In this document: positions 18,608-30,904 of the stretch, piece by piece | Layout of the letters: each line of letters starts with the position of its first letter | How positions within the stretch are numbered: the first letter of the stretch is position 1 | DNA from: Dipteris shenzhenensis | Lineage: Eukaryota; Polypodiophyta; Polypodiopsida; Gleicheniales | Strand: one strand, 5' to 3' | Assembly: GCA_047967505.1 (NCBI GenBank) | Contig: CM106539.1 | Length of the DNA stretch: 64,000 nucleotides | Position numbers and translations under genes: made by a program | Notes under the pieces: generated by a model | The model's input: the letters and a program-made list of their open reading frames with translations, nothing else | Told to the model about the DNA's origin: nothing | The model's database searches: none

Positions 18608-21515
18608 AGCATCCGTTGTAGATTTTCCTTCATATCGTGTAGCATCCACGTGTGAATATGTGCATTCTTGCTCCCAGTGGTACAAATGGTATCCGATCCA
18701 CCTGATACTTTGGAAGTACATTAAGACCAATTTTTCTAAGACCCTTGCAGAGTTTGGTGCTGATACGACGGTGGGATATACGTATGCAGATGTCCATTGT
18801 GCATTTTTCCTTCACATACATAGCATCCACATGCAAATATGGGCATACTTGTTCCCTGGTGTAACATCCGGCATCCGATGCACCTTACACTTTGCAAGGA
18901 CATTAAAACAACTTTTCTTAATACCCTTCCAAAATTTTGTGCTGATCCCATGATGTGGTATATGGATCTCAGTGTTCGTTGCGCTTGTTTCCTTCATATA
19001 CATAACATCCACATGCAAATGTGAGCATTCTTTAAACCGGGTGGCACATCCGGCCTCTGATGAACCTTACTTTGCAAGGACATTAAAAAAGCTTTTTTTA
19101 AGACCCTTGCAAAGTTTGGTGCTGATACCATGGTGGAATATACGGATGTCGGTGTCCGTTGCACATTTTTCCTTCATATCATGTAGCATCCCTGTGCGAA
19201 TATGTGCATTCTTGTTCCACATTGTCACATACAGCATCCGATCCACCTGATACTTTGGAAGGACATTAAAACCAATTTTTTCAAGACCCTTGCAAAGTTT
19301 GGTACTGATCCGACAGTGGGATATATAGATGCGGATGTCCATTGTGCATTTTTCCTTCATATACATAGAAGATCCACATGCAAATATGGGCATTCTTGTT
19401 CCCTGGTGTAACATCCAGCATCCGATGCACTTTACAATCTGCAAGGATATTAAAACAACTTGTTTTAATACCCTTGAAAAATTTGGTGCTGATCCGATGG
19501 TGTGGTATACGGATCTTGGTGTCCGTTGTGCTTGTTTCCTTCATATATATAGCATCCACATGTGAATATGAGCATTCTTGTTCCCTGGTGGCACATACGG
19601 CATCCAATGCACCTTACACTTTTCAAGGACATTAAAACAACCTGTTTTAAGATACTTGCAAATTTTGGTGCTGATCCGACAGTGGGATATATATGAATGT
19701 CGAGGTCCATTGCACATTTTTCCTTCATATCGTGTAGCATCCACATGTGAATATGTGCATTCTTGATCCCGGTAGCACAAACGGTATTCGATCCAACTTA
19801 TACTTTGGAAGGAAATTAAGACCAATTTTTCTAAGACCCTTGCAAAGTTTGGTTCTGATCAGACGGTTGGATATACGGATGCGGATGTCCATTGTGCATT
19901 TTTCCTTCACATACATAGCAGATCCACATGCAAATATGGGAATTCTTGTTCCCGGATGTAACATCCGACATCCAATTGACCTTACACTTTGCAAGGATAC
20001 TCAAACAACTTGTTTTAATACCCTTTCAAAATTTTGTGCTGATCCCACGGTGTGGTATACAGATCTCGGTGTCCGTTGCGCTTGTTTCCTTCATATACAT
20101 AGCATCCACATGCGAATATGAGCATTCTTGTTTGTGGGTGGCACATCCAGAATCCGATGCACCTTACTTTGCAAGGACATTAAAACAACTTGTTTTAAGG
20201 CCCTTTTAAAGTTTGGTGCTAATCCGATGGTGGAATATATGGATGTCGATGTCCGTTGCATATTTTTCCTTCATATCATCTAGTATCCATGTGCAAATAT
20301 GTGCATTCTTGTTCCACGGTGTCACATACAGCATCTGATCCACCTCATACTTTGGAAGGACATTAAAACCAATTTTTTCAAGACCCTTTCGAAGTTTGGT
20401 ACTGATCCGACGGTGGGATATATGGATTCGGTTGTCCATTGTGCATTTTTCCTTCACATACATAGCATCCACATGCAAATATGGGAATTCTTGTTCTCCG
20501 GTGTCACATCCGGCATCCGATGCACCTTACACTTTCCAAGGACATTAAAACAACTTCTTTTAAGACCATTGAAAAGTTTGGTGTTGATTCAACGGTGTGG
20601 TATATGGATGTTGATGTCCATTGCCCATGTTTCCTTCATATACACAGCATCCACATGCATATATGAGCTTTCTTGTTCCCTAGTGGCACATCCAGCATCC
20701 AATGCACCTTACAATTTGCAAGAACATTAGAACAAATTGTTTTAATACCCTTGCAACGTTTGGTGCTGACCCGACAGGGGATGTACAGATGTCGGTGTTC
20801 GTTGCACATTGTTCTGTCATATCGCGTAGCATCCACGTGCAAATATGTGCATTCTTGCTCCCTAGTGGCACATATGGCATCCAATCTACCTAAAACTTTG
20901 TAAGGACATTAAAACCACTTTTCAAAGACCCTTGCAAATTTTGATGCTGATCCAACAATGATATACGGATGCGGATGTCCATTGCGCATTCTTCCTTCAC
21001 ATACATAGCATCCACATGCAAATATGGGCATTCTTGCTTCTCGGTGTCACATCTGACATCCAATGTACCTTACACTTTGCAAGGACATTAAAACAACTTG
21101 TTTTAAGACCCTTTAAAATTTTGGTGCTGATCCAACGATGGGATATAGGGATGTCGATGTCCATTGTGCATTTTTCCTTCATATCGAGTAGCATCCAAGT
21201 GCGAATATGTGCATTCTTGTTCCCCAGTGGTAGATATAGCATTGGATCCACCTGATAATTTGCAAGGACATTGAAATTAATTGTTTTAAGACCCCTGCAA
21301 AGTTTGGTGTTAATCCGACGGTGGGATATACATATGTGGATGTCTGTTGTGCATATTTCCTTCACATACATAGCATCCACATGTAAATATGTGCATTCTT
21401 GCTCCCAGTGGCACAAAAAACATTTGATCCGACGGCGGGATATACGGATGCAGAAGTGCATTGCACATTTTTCCTTCACTTATTACATAGCATCCACATG
21501 CAAATATTGATGCGC
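18608..21515 (+). repeat. Satellite 2: ~182-bp monomer in a three-monomer higher-order repeat
   Basis: Monomer anchors (CATCCACATGCAAATATG-like) fall at 18,646, 18,833, 19,006, 19,188, 19,372, 19,553, 19,738, 19,920, 20,103, 20,284, 20,466, 20,648, 20,829, 21,008, 21,191 and 21,374, giving steps near 182 bp. Variant marks repeat every third unit: the GCTTGTTTCC (or CCATGTTTCC) variant recurs near 18,985, 19,530, 20,083 and 20,628, and the TCGTGTAGCATCC type recurs near 18,640, 19,182, 19,732 and 20,823. So an A-B-C trimer of about 548 bp repeats at least four times, with disorder from about 21,008 to the end. Confidence 0.9.
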
Positions 21516-22740
21516 ATGTCCCAACCTTTTCTACTATTGACAGCTCTAGCATAGGAGCAAATATTTTATTTTGGTTTCTTGCTAAGTTACCTAGATACAT
21601 GGGCATTCCTCCTATGATTCTTTCTTTAGGCTAGTCTCTAACCTATTACCGCTAGTTTGTAATAGATGTTTATTGATAAGCTTACTAAAAAGTACATTCA
21701 ATGCCATTTTCTTTACATTGAATATCCCATCTCCATCTTTTTTTCTATTGAAACCTAGCATATATGTCCAGTTACCTTAAGATGAGACCTTTTTTGCACT
21801 GAGGTAGATGCATTGGAGGCATAGGTTTCATCTAAGTGGATCATATATGTCCCAAGGTAGGCCAATATTTACATATGCATCCTATTATGTGAACAAAAAA
21901 TATATATAACAATCATCAACAATGATACTCCAATGATACCTCCAATAATCCCTTATTGGTAATAAACTTTGCAAAGGTCTTGAGTAGTTTCCATATCCCT
22001 ACAAAGTTCTGATTTTGTTGATGGTTCTTTTCACCTTTGAGAGTACATCCTTGGAGATGGTGTATATGCACTTACAACATGGTTTATCAATCTGTATGAC
22101 ACCCCTAGCATAGACCTACAATGCAAGTTCAACTTCTATTTATCCTCCATCTGTAATTGTTGTGGAGCATGCATTTGGTCAATTGAAAGTCTGATGGCAA
22201 TACCTCAATAAGAAGTTCCTAAACCCAAATCCCAAGCTGGAGCAACGAGTATAGTGGCCTAACTAGTCACCTAACTTTTCTTAGAGAATATTGGAAAGTT
22301 CCTTGAGGTCTTTTTCAATGCGTTCTCTATTTTCAATGGTAAGCATTCCTCCCACCTTGACCACATAGTATAAGAGGAGCACTTATGAAAATTGAGATGG
22401 CCTTCTGATAAGTCAGAGAGGCCGGCTTGTGCTTGGATCTTGACAAGTTCTTTTTCCTAGCACTAAAGAGGAGTTCTCCTTGGCCACATTATTTTTTCCA
22501 ACAAAATGATTATAGGTCTAGTCACGGTGGAAGTGATATCTAAACTACCTATCCCCCAAACTTCTAGAGAAGTGAAGACCTTTTTGGATAATATGCTGTT
22601 ACTACAGAAGGTTCATTCATTTTTATGCTGACATAGCAGTAGCATTGATGTAGCTTCACAAATCATTGATAAATATTTCATATAGCACCCAAGGAGCCAT
22701 GCATCTAATTAGAGCCAAATATCACAAAAGCTTCTTAACC
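21516..22740. other. Unassigned AT-rich sequence
   Basis: No open frame above background and no repeat I can align within the window. It may be the decayed upstream part of the Ty3 pol fragment that follows. Confidence 0.4.
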
Positions 22741-23130
22741 ATGAGTGGTCCTTTGTATGGTTAGAACCTCAACAAATTTCATTTGATGACTTAAAAGGAT
22801 GCATGGTAGGAGAACCCTTTCTTCATCAACCCAATTTAGAAGTCATTTTCCATGTTCATGTTGATGCTAGTGAATTGCCATTAGTGCAATCCAACCTACC
22901 AACAAAGACCACAAGGATGATTTTTCCATGTCCCTTGCAAGAAGACAATTAAATGGAGTAAAATGGAACTAAAATACAACTAATTGGAGTATGGGCCCAT
23001 GACTAAGTATTGACATTGCCTTTTGGTAGTAAGTTTTTTGGATCACCAATTTCTTATGTATTTCTTGAATAAACCCTCTCTCAAGGGAAGAATTAGCAGA
23101 TGGATCCTTCCTTTATAAGGATTTGACTTT
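22741..23130 (+). pseudogene. Decayed Ty3 reverse transcriptase/RNase H fragment
   Basis: Conceptual reading across stops and shifts gives EWSFVWLEPQQISFDDLKG, then FHVHVDAS, then SRGRISRWILPL-GFDF. These correspond to the RT thumb (F.W....Q.AFE.LK), the first RNase H strand with its catalytic Asp (FHVHVDAS) and the RNase H end (GRI.RWLL.LQEFDF) of Ty3 pol. Heavily mutated. Confidence 0.65.
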
Positions 23131-23149
23131 GGAAACTATTGCAATCTAG

Positions 23150-23366
23150 AAGACTTGTATGGTGTCTATGTAGCTATAGGAGTTACAATGTAGCCACAAG
23201 AGCATATCAATTTGCTCTTCCCTTCACTAATAGGATGTTGGAGATAGTAGCTAGTCATGATTTGTACCCATTTATGGATGGGGACAATGGGTACAATAAG
23301 GTCAAGGTCAAGGTCAAGGACCAAGATCGAATCAAGAAAACCTTTGTCACCCAATGGGAAACTTAG
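23150..23366 (+). pseudogene. Ty3 reverse transcriptase fragment, out of normal order
   Basis: The open frame contains AYQFALPFTNRMLEIVASHD, LYPFMDGDNGYNKVKV and KKTFVTQWE, which matches the RT palm opening (F.LPF.D..LE.VAGHE.YSF.DG.SGYNQ, KT.F.T.WG). It lies downstream of the RNase H piece, the reverse of normal pol order. A second copy of its first ~105 bases follows at 23,423-23,527. Confidence 0.7.
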
Positions 23367-23422
23367 AAAAATTTAAGACTTAGTCACATAACTTTTCTTG
23401 AGCTTTTCTTGTGCTTTCATAA

Positions 23423-23527
23423 GACTTGTATGGTGTCTATATACTATAGGAGTTACAATGCATCCACAAGAGCATATCAATTTCCTCTTCCCTTCACTAA
23501 TAGGATGTTGGAGATAGTAGCTGGTCA
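23423..23527 (+). repeat. Partial direct duplication of the RT fragment
   Basis: GACTTGTATGGTGTCTATA through GATAGTAGCTGGTCATG repeats 23,153-23,260 with a few changes, about 270 bp downstream. Confidence 0.75.
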
Positions 23528-24059
23528 TGCTCTTTACAAACTATGGTAATGTTGGCAATACCCTATTCCCAACGCTACACAAGGTTCGTGAAAAAAAATA
23601 TATTCATCTTAGACGGAAGACGACCCTTATTAGTGGGTTGATAGTGCCATGCATTGCAATCCTGCCACCTCACAAAGTGGGAAAAGAACAAAAAAAAGAA
23701 AAAGAAAAAAGAAAGGTTGTTGGAATCAACCACCTTCTTTCCCGCTCCCCGGATTGCACTACCCAAAGAATCTTTCACTAGGTAGACACCACCATTGAAC
23801 CATTGGCAAGGCTGCCTCTTCCATGCCAAGCTGTTGAGACAGCCAGTTCTTCATTTCATAGACTGTCAGTTATTCTGTAGCCTCGTGAACATCAAAATAA
23901 TAGGCTTTGAAACCCAAGCAATAGGAGAACATCATCCCAGAATATGAACTTGTACTTTTGCAAAAGACGAGTTGTTGCAGCTCCAAAAAGATGTAGACCT
24001 TGAGTCTTTGACTAGCGTCTTCGCTTGCATCTATGAGTCCCATCCTTCCATACTACAAG

Positions 24060-24260
24060 CTAAGGAGGATAGCACAACTTAAAGATGTTTGTTTGTTGGG
24101 ATGCGGTTTCTTCTAGGTGGTCTTTGATTCTCTAGAGGCTACAAGCACACTGTTCAAAGAAACCCATTGCACTTGGCTTCTAAGAGGATTTTTTAGGGAC
24201 CTTTGGTCTTTGATTCTCTAGAGGCTACGAGCACACTGTTCAAAGAAACCCATTGCATGG
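24060..24260. repeat. Short tandem duplication
   Basis: TTTGATTCTCTAGAGGCTAC followed by AGCACACTGTTCAAAGAAACCCATTGCA occurs at about 24,122-24,178 and 24,206-24,256. It sits at the truncated end of Ty3 relic H. Confidence 0.75.
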
Positions 24261-24261
24261 C

Positions 24262-25597
24262 TTGATTTTTTATGCCCACCATCTCAAGCCAAAGATCATT
24301 CAGGGCCTTGGCTAGGTCATTGACTCCAGGTTCTTTAGCAGGAGGGGTCGGGGGAGTAGGAAGGAGGGGGGTTTGTGGGAGAGGCTAGGGAAATCTTCCA
24401 GGCGGAGGTTGAGGATATACTCCTTGTTGAGGGTAAGCATCTAAGGGAGGACCATACATTTGAGGTGGAGGCGGTGGATACATCCCTGATGGGGGGTGGG
24501 GGTATGCCCATGAGTTGGACCCCCTAGCTTGTTGTTGCAAGAATTGAGGGGGTTGCAGAGGGACAATCGTCTTCTTTGAAGCAGGGTCAGATTGAACTTT
24601 ATCAAACTTTTGAGCAATCTCATGTGCTAGCACCATGGTTTTTGGATTCTCCTATTTAAGCTTTAGGAGGAATTCATCACTTGCTCTTGCTACGAGGTAG
24701 CCTAGCACATGTTGAGTCATTCCAGCTCAAAATCCGATGTTGTCCTCCAATGTGGCAATTAAATAGTCTAGGAGCACGGCCGCTCAATCCACATATCGAT
24801 GCGTCGTCTCACCTTCTGACTACTTTAGGTTTGCCACCTATAGGTACACATTCTCTGGCTCCTCTTCTTTGTCGAAATACTTGATCATAGCTGCTGTCAA
24901 CCTCGGCCAACTTTGGCGAACGTCTTCGGCTTGCTTCTCGTATCACACTTGAGCCAAACCCTCTAGAAATGTGGGAAGAGCCAACATCCATCTATCTTCA
25001 GTAAGAAAGTTGAGAGAAACACAACGGTGCTTGAAGGCCATAAGATACTCATTTGGATTTTCTTCAACCTGACCACAGAACATGGGAATGTCAGCCATGC
25101 TTGGAAAATGGAAAAGAGAGAGGCGAAATGAGGCTTATCTATTGGCAAACAATGGAAAGAGGTATCTTGAACTAAAAATCAGGTGAAGATACATCTACAA
25201 AGCACACATAGGCAGGGTAGGGTGTGACTGGTGTATTGTGAAATATTATATGGAAAGAATCTTTAGCATAGAATAGCTCATAGACAATCTTAAAAGGACC
25301 AACCCTCATGATATTGCATCCATCTTTACAACCGAGGGTTAGAGATGCAGTGCTACATGAGGTTTTTCATCAAGGCAAACAAGAATTCCATGACAAATGT
25401 CAACAGTTGAAGAGCTTGCACATCACCTTCAGCTTCTTCTAGTTCTTGTAGTCGCCAAGCTATTTCTTCAAGGGGTGTGTGGTTTGGCATCCTTCTTTTG
25501 AGCAATGTTCTTAAGGACCTTTCTGATGATCTTCCAAAGTCGGTAAACTCGTATCAAATATGCCCAACACTAGTTTCATGATTACCATAACCTTTGC
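24262..25597 (-). pseudogene. Ty3 relic H: partial gag of the C/F family
   Basis: Minus-strand gag homologous to element C at 38,616-39,900. The start ATG is at 25,098. Recognisable blocks are MADIPMFCGQVEENPNEYL, SLNFLTEDRWML, LTAAMIKYFDKEEEPENVYL, then a proline-rich tail of PHPPSGMYPPPPP type (24,385-24,500). In-frame stops are TGA in GLAQV-YEKQ, TAG before VANLK, and TAG after VANLK (24,820-24,822). The first and second are shared with C; the last with both C and F. The relic ends at 24,262 in duplicated sequence and at 25,597 abuts the F-type LTR, so both ends are truncated. Confidence 0.8.
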
Positions 25598-26249
25598 ATT
25601 CCTTCGCACACTATAGGAGTAGGGAAATGGCTTAATCTTCCAACATGGTGGCTATACAAGCGAGGAGTGTGTCCCCATCAAGCAATAGTCCCTCCTTTTT
25701 ATAACCAAAGGAAGGGAATCCCCTCATAAATTCCTCCTCCCACATGCATGGTGTGGGCTTATCCTTAGTCTAAGAGGCCTCATGGCTCCATCTCAATATT
25801 ATATTCCCTAGGAGGACAAGTGGATGTTGGCACATAGATGCTTTACCACCTCATCCTACTTTTCCTTTATACAAATATTGTCCCTTGGACTATTCCACAT
25901 GGGTCTAGCCCACATAGATGAGAAGGTCTAAGATGCCCTGCCACCTCTACCAATTAAATACAATATTTCCCCTTGGTCTCGGTCATATATCACTTAATGT
26001 TTCATGGGACCTCCTAGGTGGAGGGGTGGCACATGGAGATTCTATCCATCTCACCATACTATATTATTTGTTCCATGGACTATGTACAACACACCTATGG
26101 GTCCTCTTTCTTGGAAGGGTGGCACATGGACATGCCCTTCCACCTCAACCTTGGGCCCTTTCCACTCCATATTATATTCTACTAATGCCACACACAAATA
26201 TTCACTTCTACTTATTACATTTACAATGGAATTTTTTTGGCAGTAACAG
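25598..26249 (-). repeat. 3' LTR of element F, truncated
   Basis: Starts on the minus strand at 26,249 with TGTTACTGCC, directly after a polypurine tract (CGAGGGGGAATC), and runs down to 25,598, where it is fused to relic H. It is the inverted match of 62,039-62,760. It has a TATA-like GGTTATAAAAAGG near 25,695 and shares long words with the D/C LTRs. Confidence 0.85.
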
Positions 26250-26290
26250 ATTCCCCCTCGAGCATGGATTGCATAGAATGCCCATGCCTG

Positions 26291-27353
26291 GGTCACAACC
26301 GAACAAAGAAAGGATTGAGATGCCTTTTGTTGGACACTTTCCTTCTGTGTGGCTCTTGCAGCTCATGAACCTCCACTGATCCATTGTTGCATTCCTTGAT
26401 GACCTGGTATGGTCCATACCACTTTAGAAGAAACTTTTTGTCCATTTGGTCATGCAATCTACTATCAAAGTAGAACATCATGTTGCCTTCTGCAAAATGA
26501 TGCTCCCACCCCTTGCGGATCTTGGCATCTAAGTGGGCTTTTTGTCGATTCTTCTGGATCTCCGCATGATGCAAAGCATGCTGCCGGGTCTCATCCAATT
26601 TTTCAAGTTGAACCAACCTGGCTTCAACTTATTCATCTTCTACATCTTTTGTTCCCATGCCAACCTCAATGCAGGTACTTCTATCTCTAGTGGCAGAACT
26701 GCTTTGGTACCATATCTTAATTGAAATGGGGTGTGTCCAGTGGATGTCTTATGAGTAATATTGTATGCCCAAACTACCTCATCAACTTTCTTATCCCATT
26801 GGCCCCGATGTTTGTCCACCATTTTTCCTATGGACGTGCACAAGAGGCCATTGACCCGCTCCATTTGACCCATGGATTGTGGAAAATAAATTCTAGAAGT
26901 GTGATGATCGATACCCATACGTTCCGTGAGCGACTTCACAGCTTCATTCAAGAATGGACTCCCATGATCGGATACAATCTCCATAGGTGTCCCAAAACAG
27001 TTATATATGCACTCAAAGATGAAATTTGAGACTACCTTGCCATTTTCTACTGAGAGAGCTACAACTTCGGCCCACTTGGTGACATATTGTGTAGCCACCA
27101 AAAGGTACTTTTTCTTATGGGCTGTCATCGGCAGAGGGCCCACAAAATCAATACCCCATTTTTGAAAGGGATGAATGGACATTACAGGATGATGTTGCCA
27201 AGGCCGTAAATCCTTCTTACCAAAGAATTGGCAGGGCTCGCAGGTCTTGCAATACATAGCTATCTTCAAACATAGTTGGCCCAGTAATACCCTGCATGTA
27301 CAATCTTCTTGGTGTGTAATCTGTTGCATAGTGTCCACCACAAAAACCATCAT
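26291..27353 (-). pseudogene. Integrase and pol C-terminus of element F
   Basis: Contains CKTCEPCQFFG (end of the zinc domain), WGIDFVGPLPM (first Asp), SDHGSPFLNEAV (second Asp) and MGQMERVNGLL (Glu), so the D,D,E set is complete. HTPFQLRYGTKAVLPLEIEVP follows, and after a TAA in EDE-VEARLVQL the C-terminal LEKLDETRQHALHH, LKWYGPYQVIKE and LNPFFVRL. There is no chromodomain. A frameshift and stop separate it from the H2C2 motif. Confidence 0.88.
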
Positions 27354-27359
27354 GGTATT

Positions 27360-27965
27360 GCTGCAATACTTTGGGTACTTCTTCTACATCAATAGCTCTT
27401 CTTAATACACCATCCATGCCTTGGCGATACAACACCCCATCAAAGAATGTATAGCGCCTACTATTTCTGCGGATCTTCTTTCGCTCATAACTAGTGCAGT
27501 CAGGCAAAAAAGAAAAGGTAGCAAGAAACTTGTAGATACCTCCATACCATGGATCATCTTCTTCCATGGTTGCTACACGGTTCACTTCAAGACTTTCTTC
27601 CAAGTCGATTAAGGTTTTTTTTAGATTAGAACAATCCCCTTTTACAACTTTGAAGGTAAAATCATACTCTTGAAGGATTGCTAACCACTTAGCCAACTGG
27701 CCAAGGGGATTAGGCAATTGCAAATCCTGCTTTGCAAGACCATTGCTTGAAATAGTGGCAAAAGCTCTATAAGCCACATAATGCTTAAACTTTTCAATGC
27801 AAAACACCAAGGATAGAGCATGCTTGTTGGCATCAGAATATCGCTACTCTATTTCAAGCATTTGCCATGAAGTGAACCGAATGGGATACGTGAATCGGTC
27901 TCCCCCTTGCTGGAGAAGAATCCTTGCCAAAGTGTGCTCTCCAAACCCTGGGTTGATATAAAAGA
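27360..27965 (-). pseudogene. Degenerate RNase H and integrase zinc domain of element F
   Basis: RNase H-like block with FYINPGFGEHTLA, where TDAS (catalytic Asp) is expected, and ATISSNGLAKQDL, where TDHQAL is expected. The fold-defining KFKHYV and LAKWLAILQEYDF remain. The connection domain leads to YHDGFCGGHYATDYT, the start of the HHCC integrase zinc finger. Element C has the same non-catalytic replacements. Confidence 0.85.
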
Positions 27966-29000
27966 TCTTGGAACAATTGGGGTTGCAGAGAATAGGCTGA
28001 GATTCAAGAGCCTCCTTGATTTCCCCAAACCTTTGGTCACATTCTTCACTCCATGAAAAATTAAAACCATCCTTTAGCAACATAGTCATGGGTCTAGTCA
28101 AAGCAACATACTGATCAATGAAGCGCCGGTAATATCCTGCCAAGTTCACAAAGGAAGGAACCTGACGCCTTGTGGTGGTGGGTGGAGAGAGCTTAAGAAT
28201 TGCATCAACCTTATCTGGATCAGGCCTAACACCATTTCCTAAGACTATGTGCCCAAGCAATCTTCCTTGAGTGGCCCCAATAGTGCATTTCTCAAGGTTG
28301 AGGATGCCATTTGCTTCATTAATCATTTGGAAAGCCATGTGAACCTTCATGATGGGCTCACTTCATGTAGAAAATATGCAAAAGTCATCTAAAAACACTT
28401 CTAAGTAAATCCCCAATAAGGGGTAAAGACCATCTGCATGAACCGTTGAAATGTAGCTAAAGCATTGGTAAGACCAAACGGCATCACTTTGAAAGAAAAA
28501 GTGCCCCAAGGCATGGCAATTGTAGTCTTGTACGCATCTTCTTCTACAATTCTGATTTGATAAAACCCTGGGTAGCCATCACAAAAAGTGTACATCTCAT
28601 GGCCGCTCACCTTTTCCAGAATGATGTCCTGAAATGGGAAAGGATGATGATCTCTTTTCATGGCCACGTTGAGCTTCTTGTAGTAGTCAATGCAAACCCT
28701 CCACTTGTTCTTCTTGGGAGTGACAACCACTGGTGAAACCCATTTGGTGTTGGTGACTAGAACAATGAATCTAGCTTCTACCAGGTTCTGCACCTCCATG
28801 CGTAGCACATTAGTTTGAATTGCACTTAACCTTTGGAACTTTTGTGCCATAGGATTAGCATCCGGCTTCAGTTCTATCTTATGTTCTATAATAGTCACAT
28901 GGTGCAAATGATGGTAACTCATGGCAAAGAGGTAAAGAAAATCTTTAAACATTTCTAAGAATTCATCCTTTTCACTGGGACTAAGATCAGAAGAAAGCAT
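27966..29000 (-). pseudogene. Reverse transcriptase of element F
   Basis: Blocks run in order: IEHKIELKPDANP, VSPVVVTPKKNKWRVCIDY, FPFQDIILEKVSGHEMYTFC, WGTFSFKVMPFGLTNALATFQ and the active-site strand LEVFLDDFCIFS, reached after a shift near 28,405. The thumb carries LGHIVLGNGVRPDPDKV and GYYRRFI. The F-L-D-D form of the YXDD box keeps both catalytic Asp residues. One stop (TGA) follows CIFST. Confidence 0.88.
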
Positions 29001-29434
29001 AGACTCTAGCTATTGGGGTGTGGCGGTTACCTTCTCTATTGGCAGTGGAGTAGGAGACACTTCCATCATATAGATTTCTTCTTCGAAGCCCTCTCCCCCC
29101 CTATCTGAATCTTCAAGAGACTCAAATACTGTGGATGAGGCAATGTCAATTCCTAGCTAATCTTCTTCTTTTGGTTCCACCGCACCAGGCTGAACTGGGA
29201 TCTTCTCCTTTGAAGTGCCAAAAGAAATGTGTCCAGTTTTCTAGTAGCTGACTACATCACTCTTCTTGAGCCATGGTCGCTGAGCCATGGCTGCGCAAGT
29301 ATGGCTGGATAACTTCTTCCAGTATCTTCTATGTTGACCACATAGAAATTGGTGGTGGTCATCCCATTGACTGTGATGGGAAAATCATCAATGACCCCCA
29401 TGGTAGTGAGTCGTCTTCCATCTGCTACCTTGAT

Positions 29435-29842
29435 CTAAGTAGAGGAGTGCCTAGTGCATTTTAGATTTAACTTTTTCATGATGCGGGGCACCATGATGTT
29501 ACATGCGACACCACCATCAATGCACATATTATTGATGTAGCAATTATCTATGATGACATCCACAGTGTGTGGGTGTCGATCGATGTCTTTTGAAATAAAA
29601 GGAATCTCCCGCACTTTTTCCTTCCTCTTGGACCTCCTTGTAGAAATCTCGTTCTGCAATTCACGCCTCACCTTAGAGCTTAATGCTATGAGTTGTGAGA
29701 GTGTAATATTCAAAGACCGGTTGGCAATGTCTTGAACCACCGAGTAGTCTTCTTGCCCTGATCCAATGGGGAAATTATATGGAGACCACTTACTTCTACG
29801 GGATCTGGGAACTTTGGTCTTCTCTGTAGGGAGGCTTGCCAT
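29435..29842 (-). pseudogene. Protease region of element F
   Basis: Reads TEKTKVPRSRRSKWSPYNFP, then VDVIIDNCYINNMCIDGGVA followed by CNIMVPRIMKKL. The CIDGGVACNI box is the aspartic protease active-site strand with DGG in place of DSG/DTG, a variant also seen in element C. The matching downstream flap/ILGRPWL block is broken in 29,150-29,430. Confidence 0.75.
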
Positions 29843-29989
29843 CTCAACATCTGGAGTCTCTGAAAAGGATACCTTCTTCTTTGGTCGATCGGGTCCTCGG
29901 TCGAAAGAAGGTCCTTCAACTTCTCTACTTCTCTTTCCTCTCTCTTTCCAAGATCAAGGACTTCCACATCGGACTCTCCTGCATCAGAT

Positions 29990-30904
29990 TATTCTATGCA
30001 TGGACCATTCTAACATTCAATGTGGTAGTGACCCTTTTGATGACAATCAAAGCACACAATGTTGGCACATTCCCTTGGAATGCAGTTGGCTTGCTTCCTA
30101 ATTCCCACCATCTCAATTTGTAAGTCATTAAGTGCCTTAGCAAGATCATTGACCCCAAGTTCTTCTGTTGGTGGGGCAGAAGGTGTAGGAAGGAGGGGAG
30201 CTTGTGGACGAGATTGGGGAAACCCCCCAGATGGAGGGTGAGGATATGCCCCTGGCGAGGGAGGTGCATACATCCCAAGAGGAGGCTGTGGATACATTCC
30301 TGGTGGAATAGGCTAAGGAAATGTCCCTAGCGGATGCTGTGAGGCTCTAGAAAATTGGGGTGGAGCAAAGTCTTTCCTGGAAGTAGGGTCCGACTGAACT
30401 TTGTCGAACTTGTGAGTGATTTCTTGTGCCCACTCCATCATATCTGGATCCTTCCACTTAATCTTGAGATGAAAACCGTCTTCAGCCCCGGCAATCAAGT
30501 AACACAGATGTCACATGTTGAGTCATCCGAGTTTGGAATCCAGCATTGCCTTCTTGCATGGCAATCAAGTGATCAAGAAGTATGGCCGCTCGGTCCACAT
30601 ACCGACACGCCATCTCTCCTTCTAACTACTTCGAATTCGCCACATGCAAGTGCACATTTTCTTGCTCTTCATCCTTGCCGAAATATTTGATCATTGTTGC
30701 AGTCAGCCTTGGCCAACTCTGACAGGCCACCCCTATCTGCTTCTCATACCATACCTGAGCCAATCCTTCCAAGAATGTGGGTAATACCAACAACCAGTGA
30801 TCTTCAGTTAGGAAATTAAGGGACACTCATCGGCGTTTTAATGCAACTAGGTATTCTTTTGGGTTCTTGCCCATCTGACCACAGAATACTGGGATGTCTG
30901 CCAT
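29990..30904 (-). pseudogene. Gag of element F
   Basis: Start at 30,904 (MADIPVFCGQ), then SLNFLTEDHWLLVLPTFLEG, LAQVWYEKQIGVACQSW, a proline-rich segment (PPSPGAYPHPPSGG) and a CCHC knuckle CFDCHQKGHYHIEC near 30,015. Stops: TGA in KRR-VSLNF and TAG at 30,626-30,628 after VANSK. The Trp codon that is TGA in C and H is intact here. Confidence 0.83.

Noticed and set aside
18630-21606. Many 60-160-codon frames on both strands
   Set aside because: They recur every ~182 bp and are satellite 2 read in different frames.
24385-24640. Proline-rich structural protein gene
   Set aside because: It is the proline-rich tail of Ty3 gag in relic H, with matching copies in C and F.
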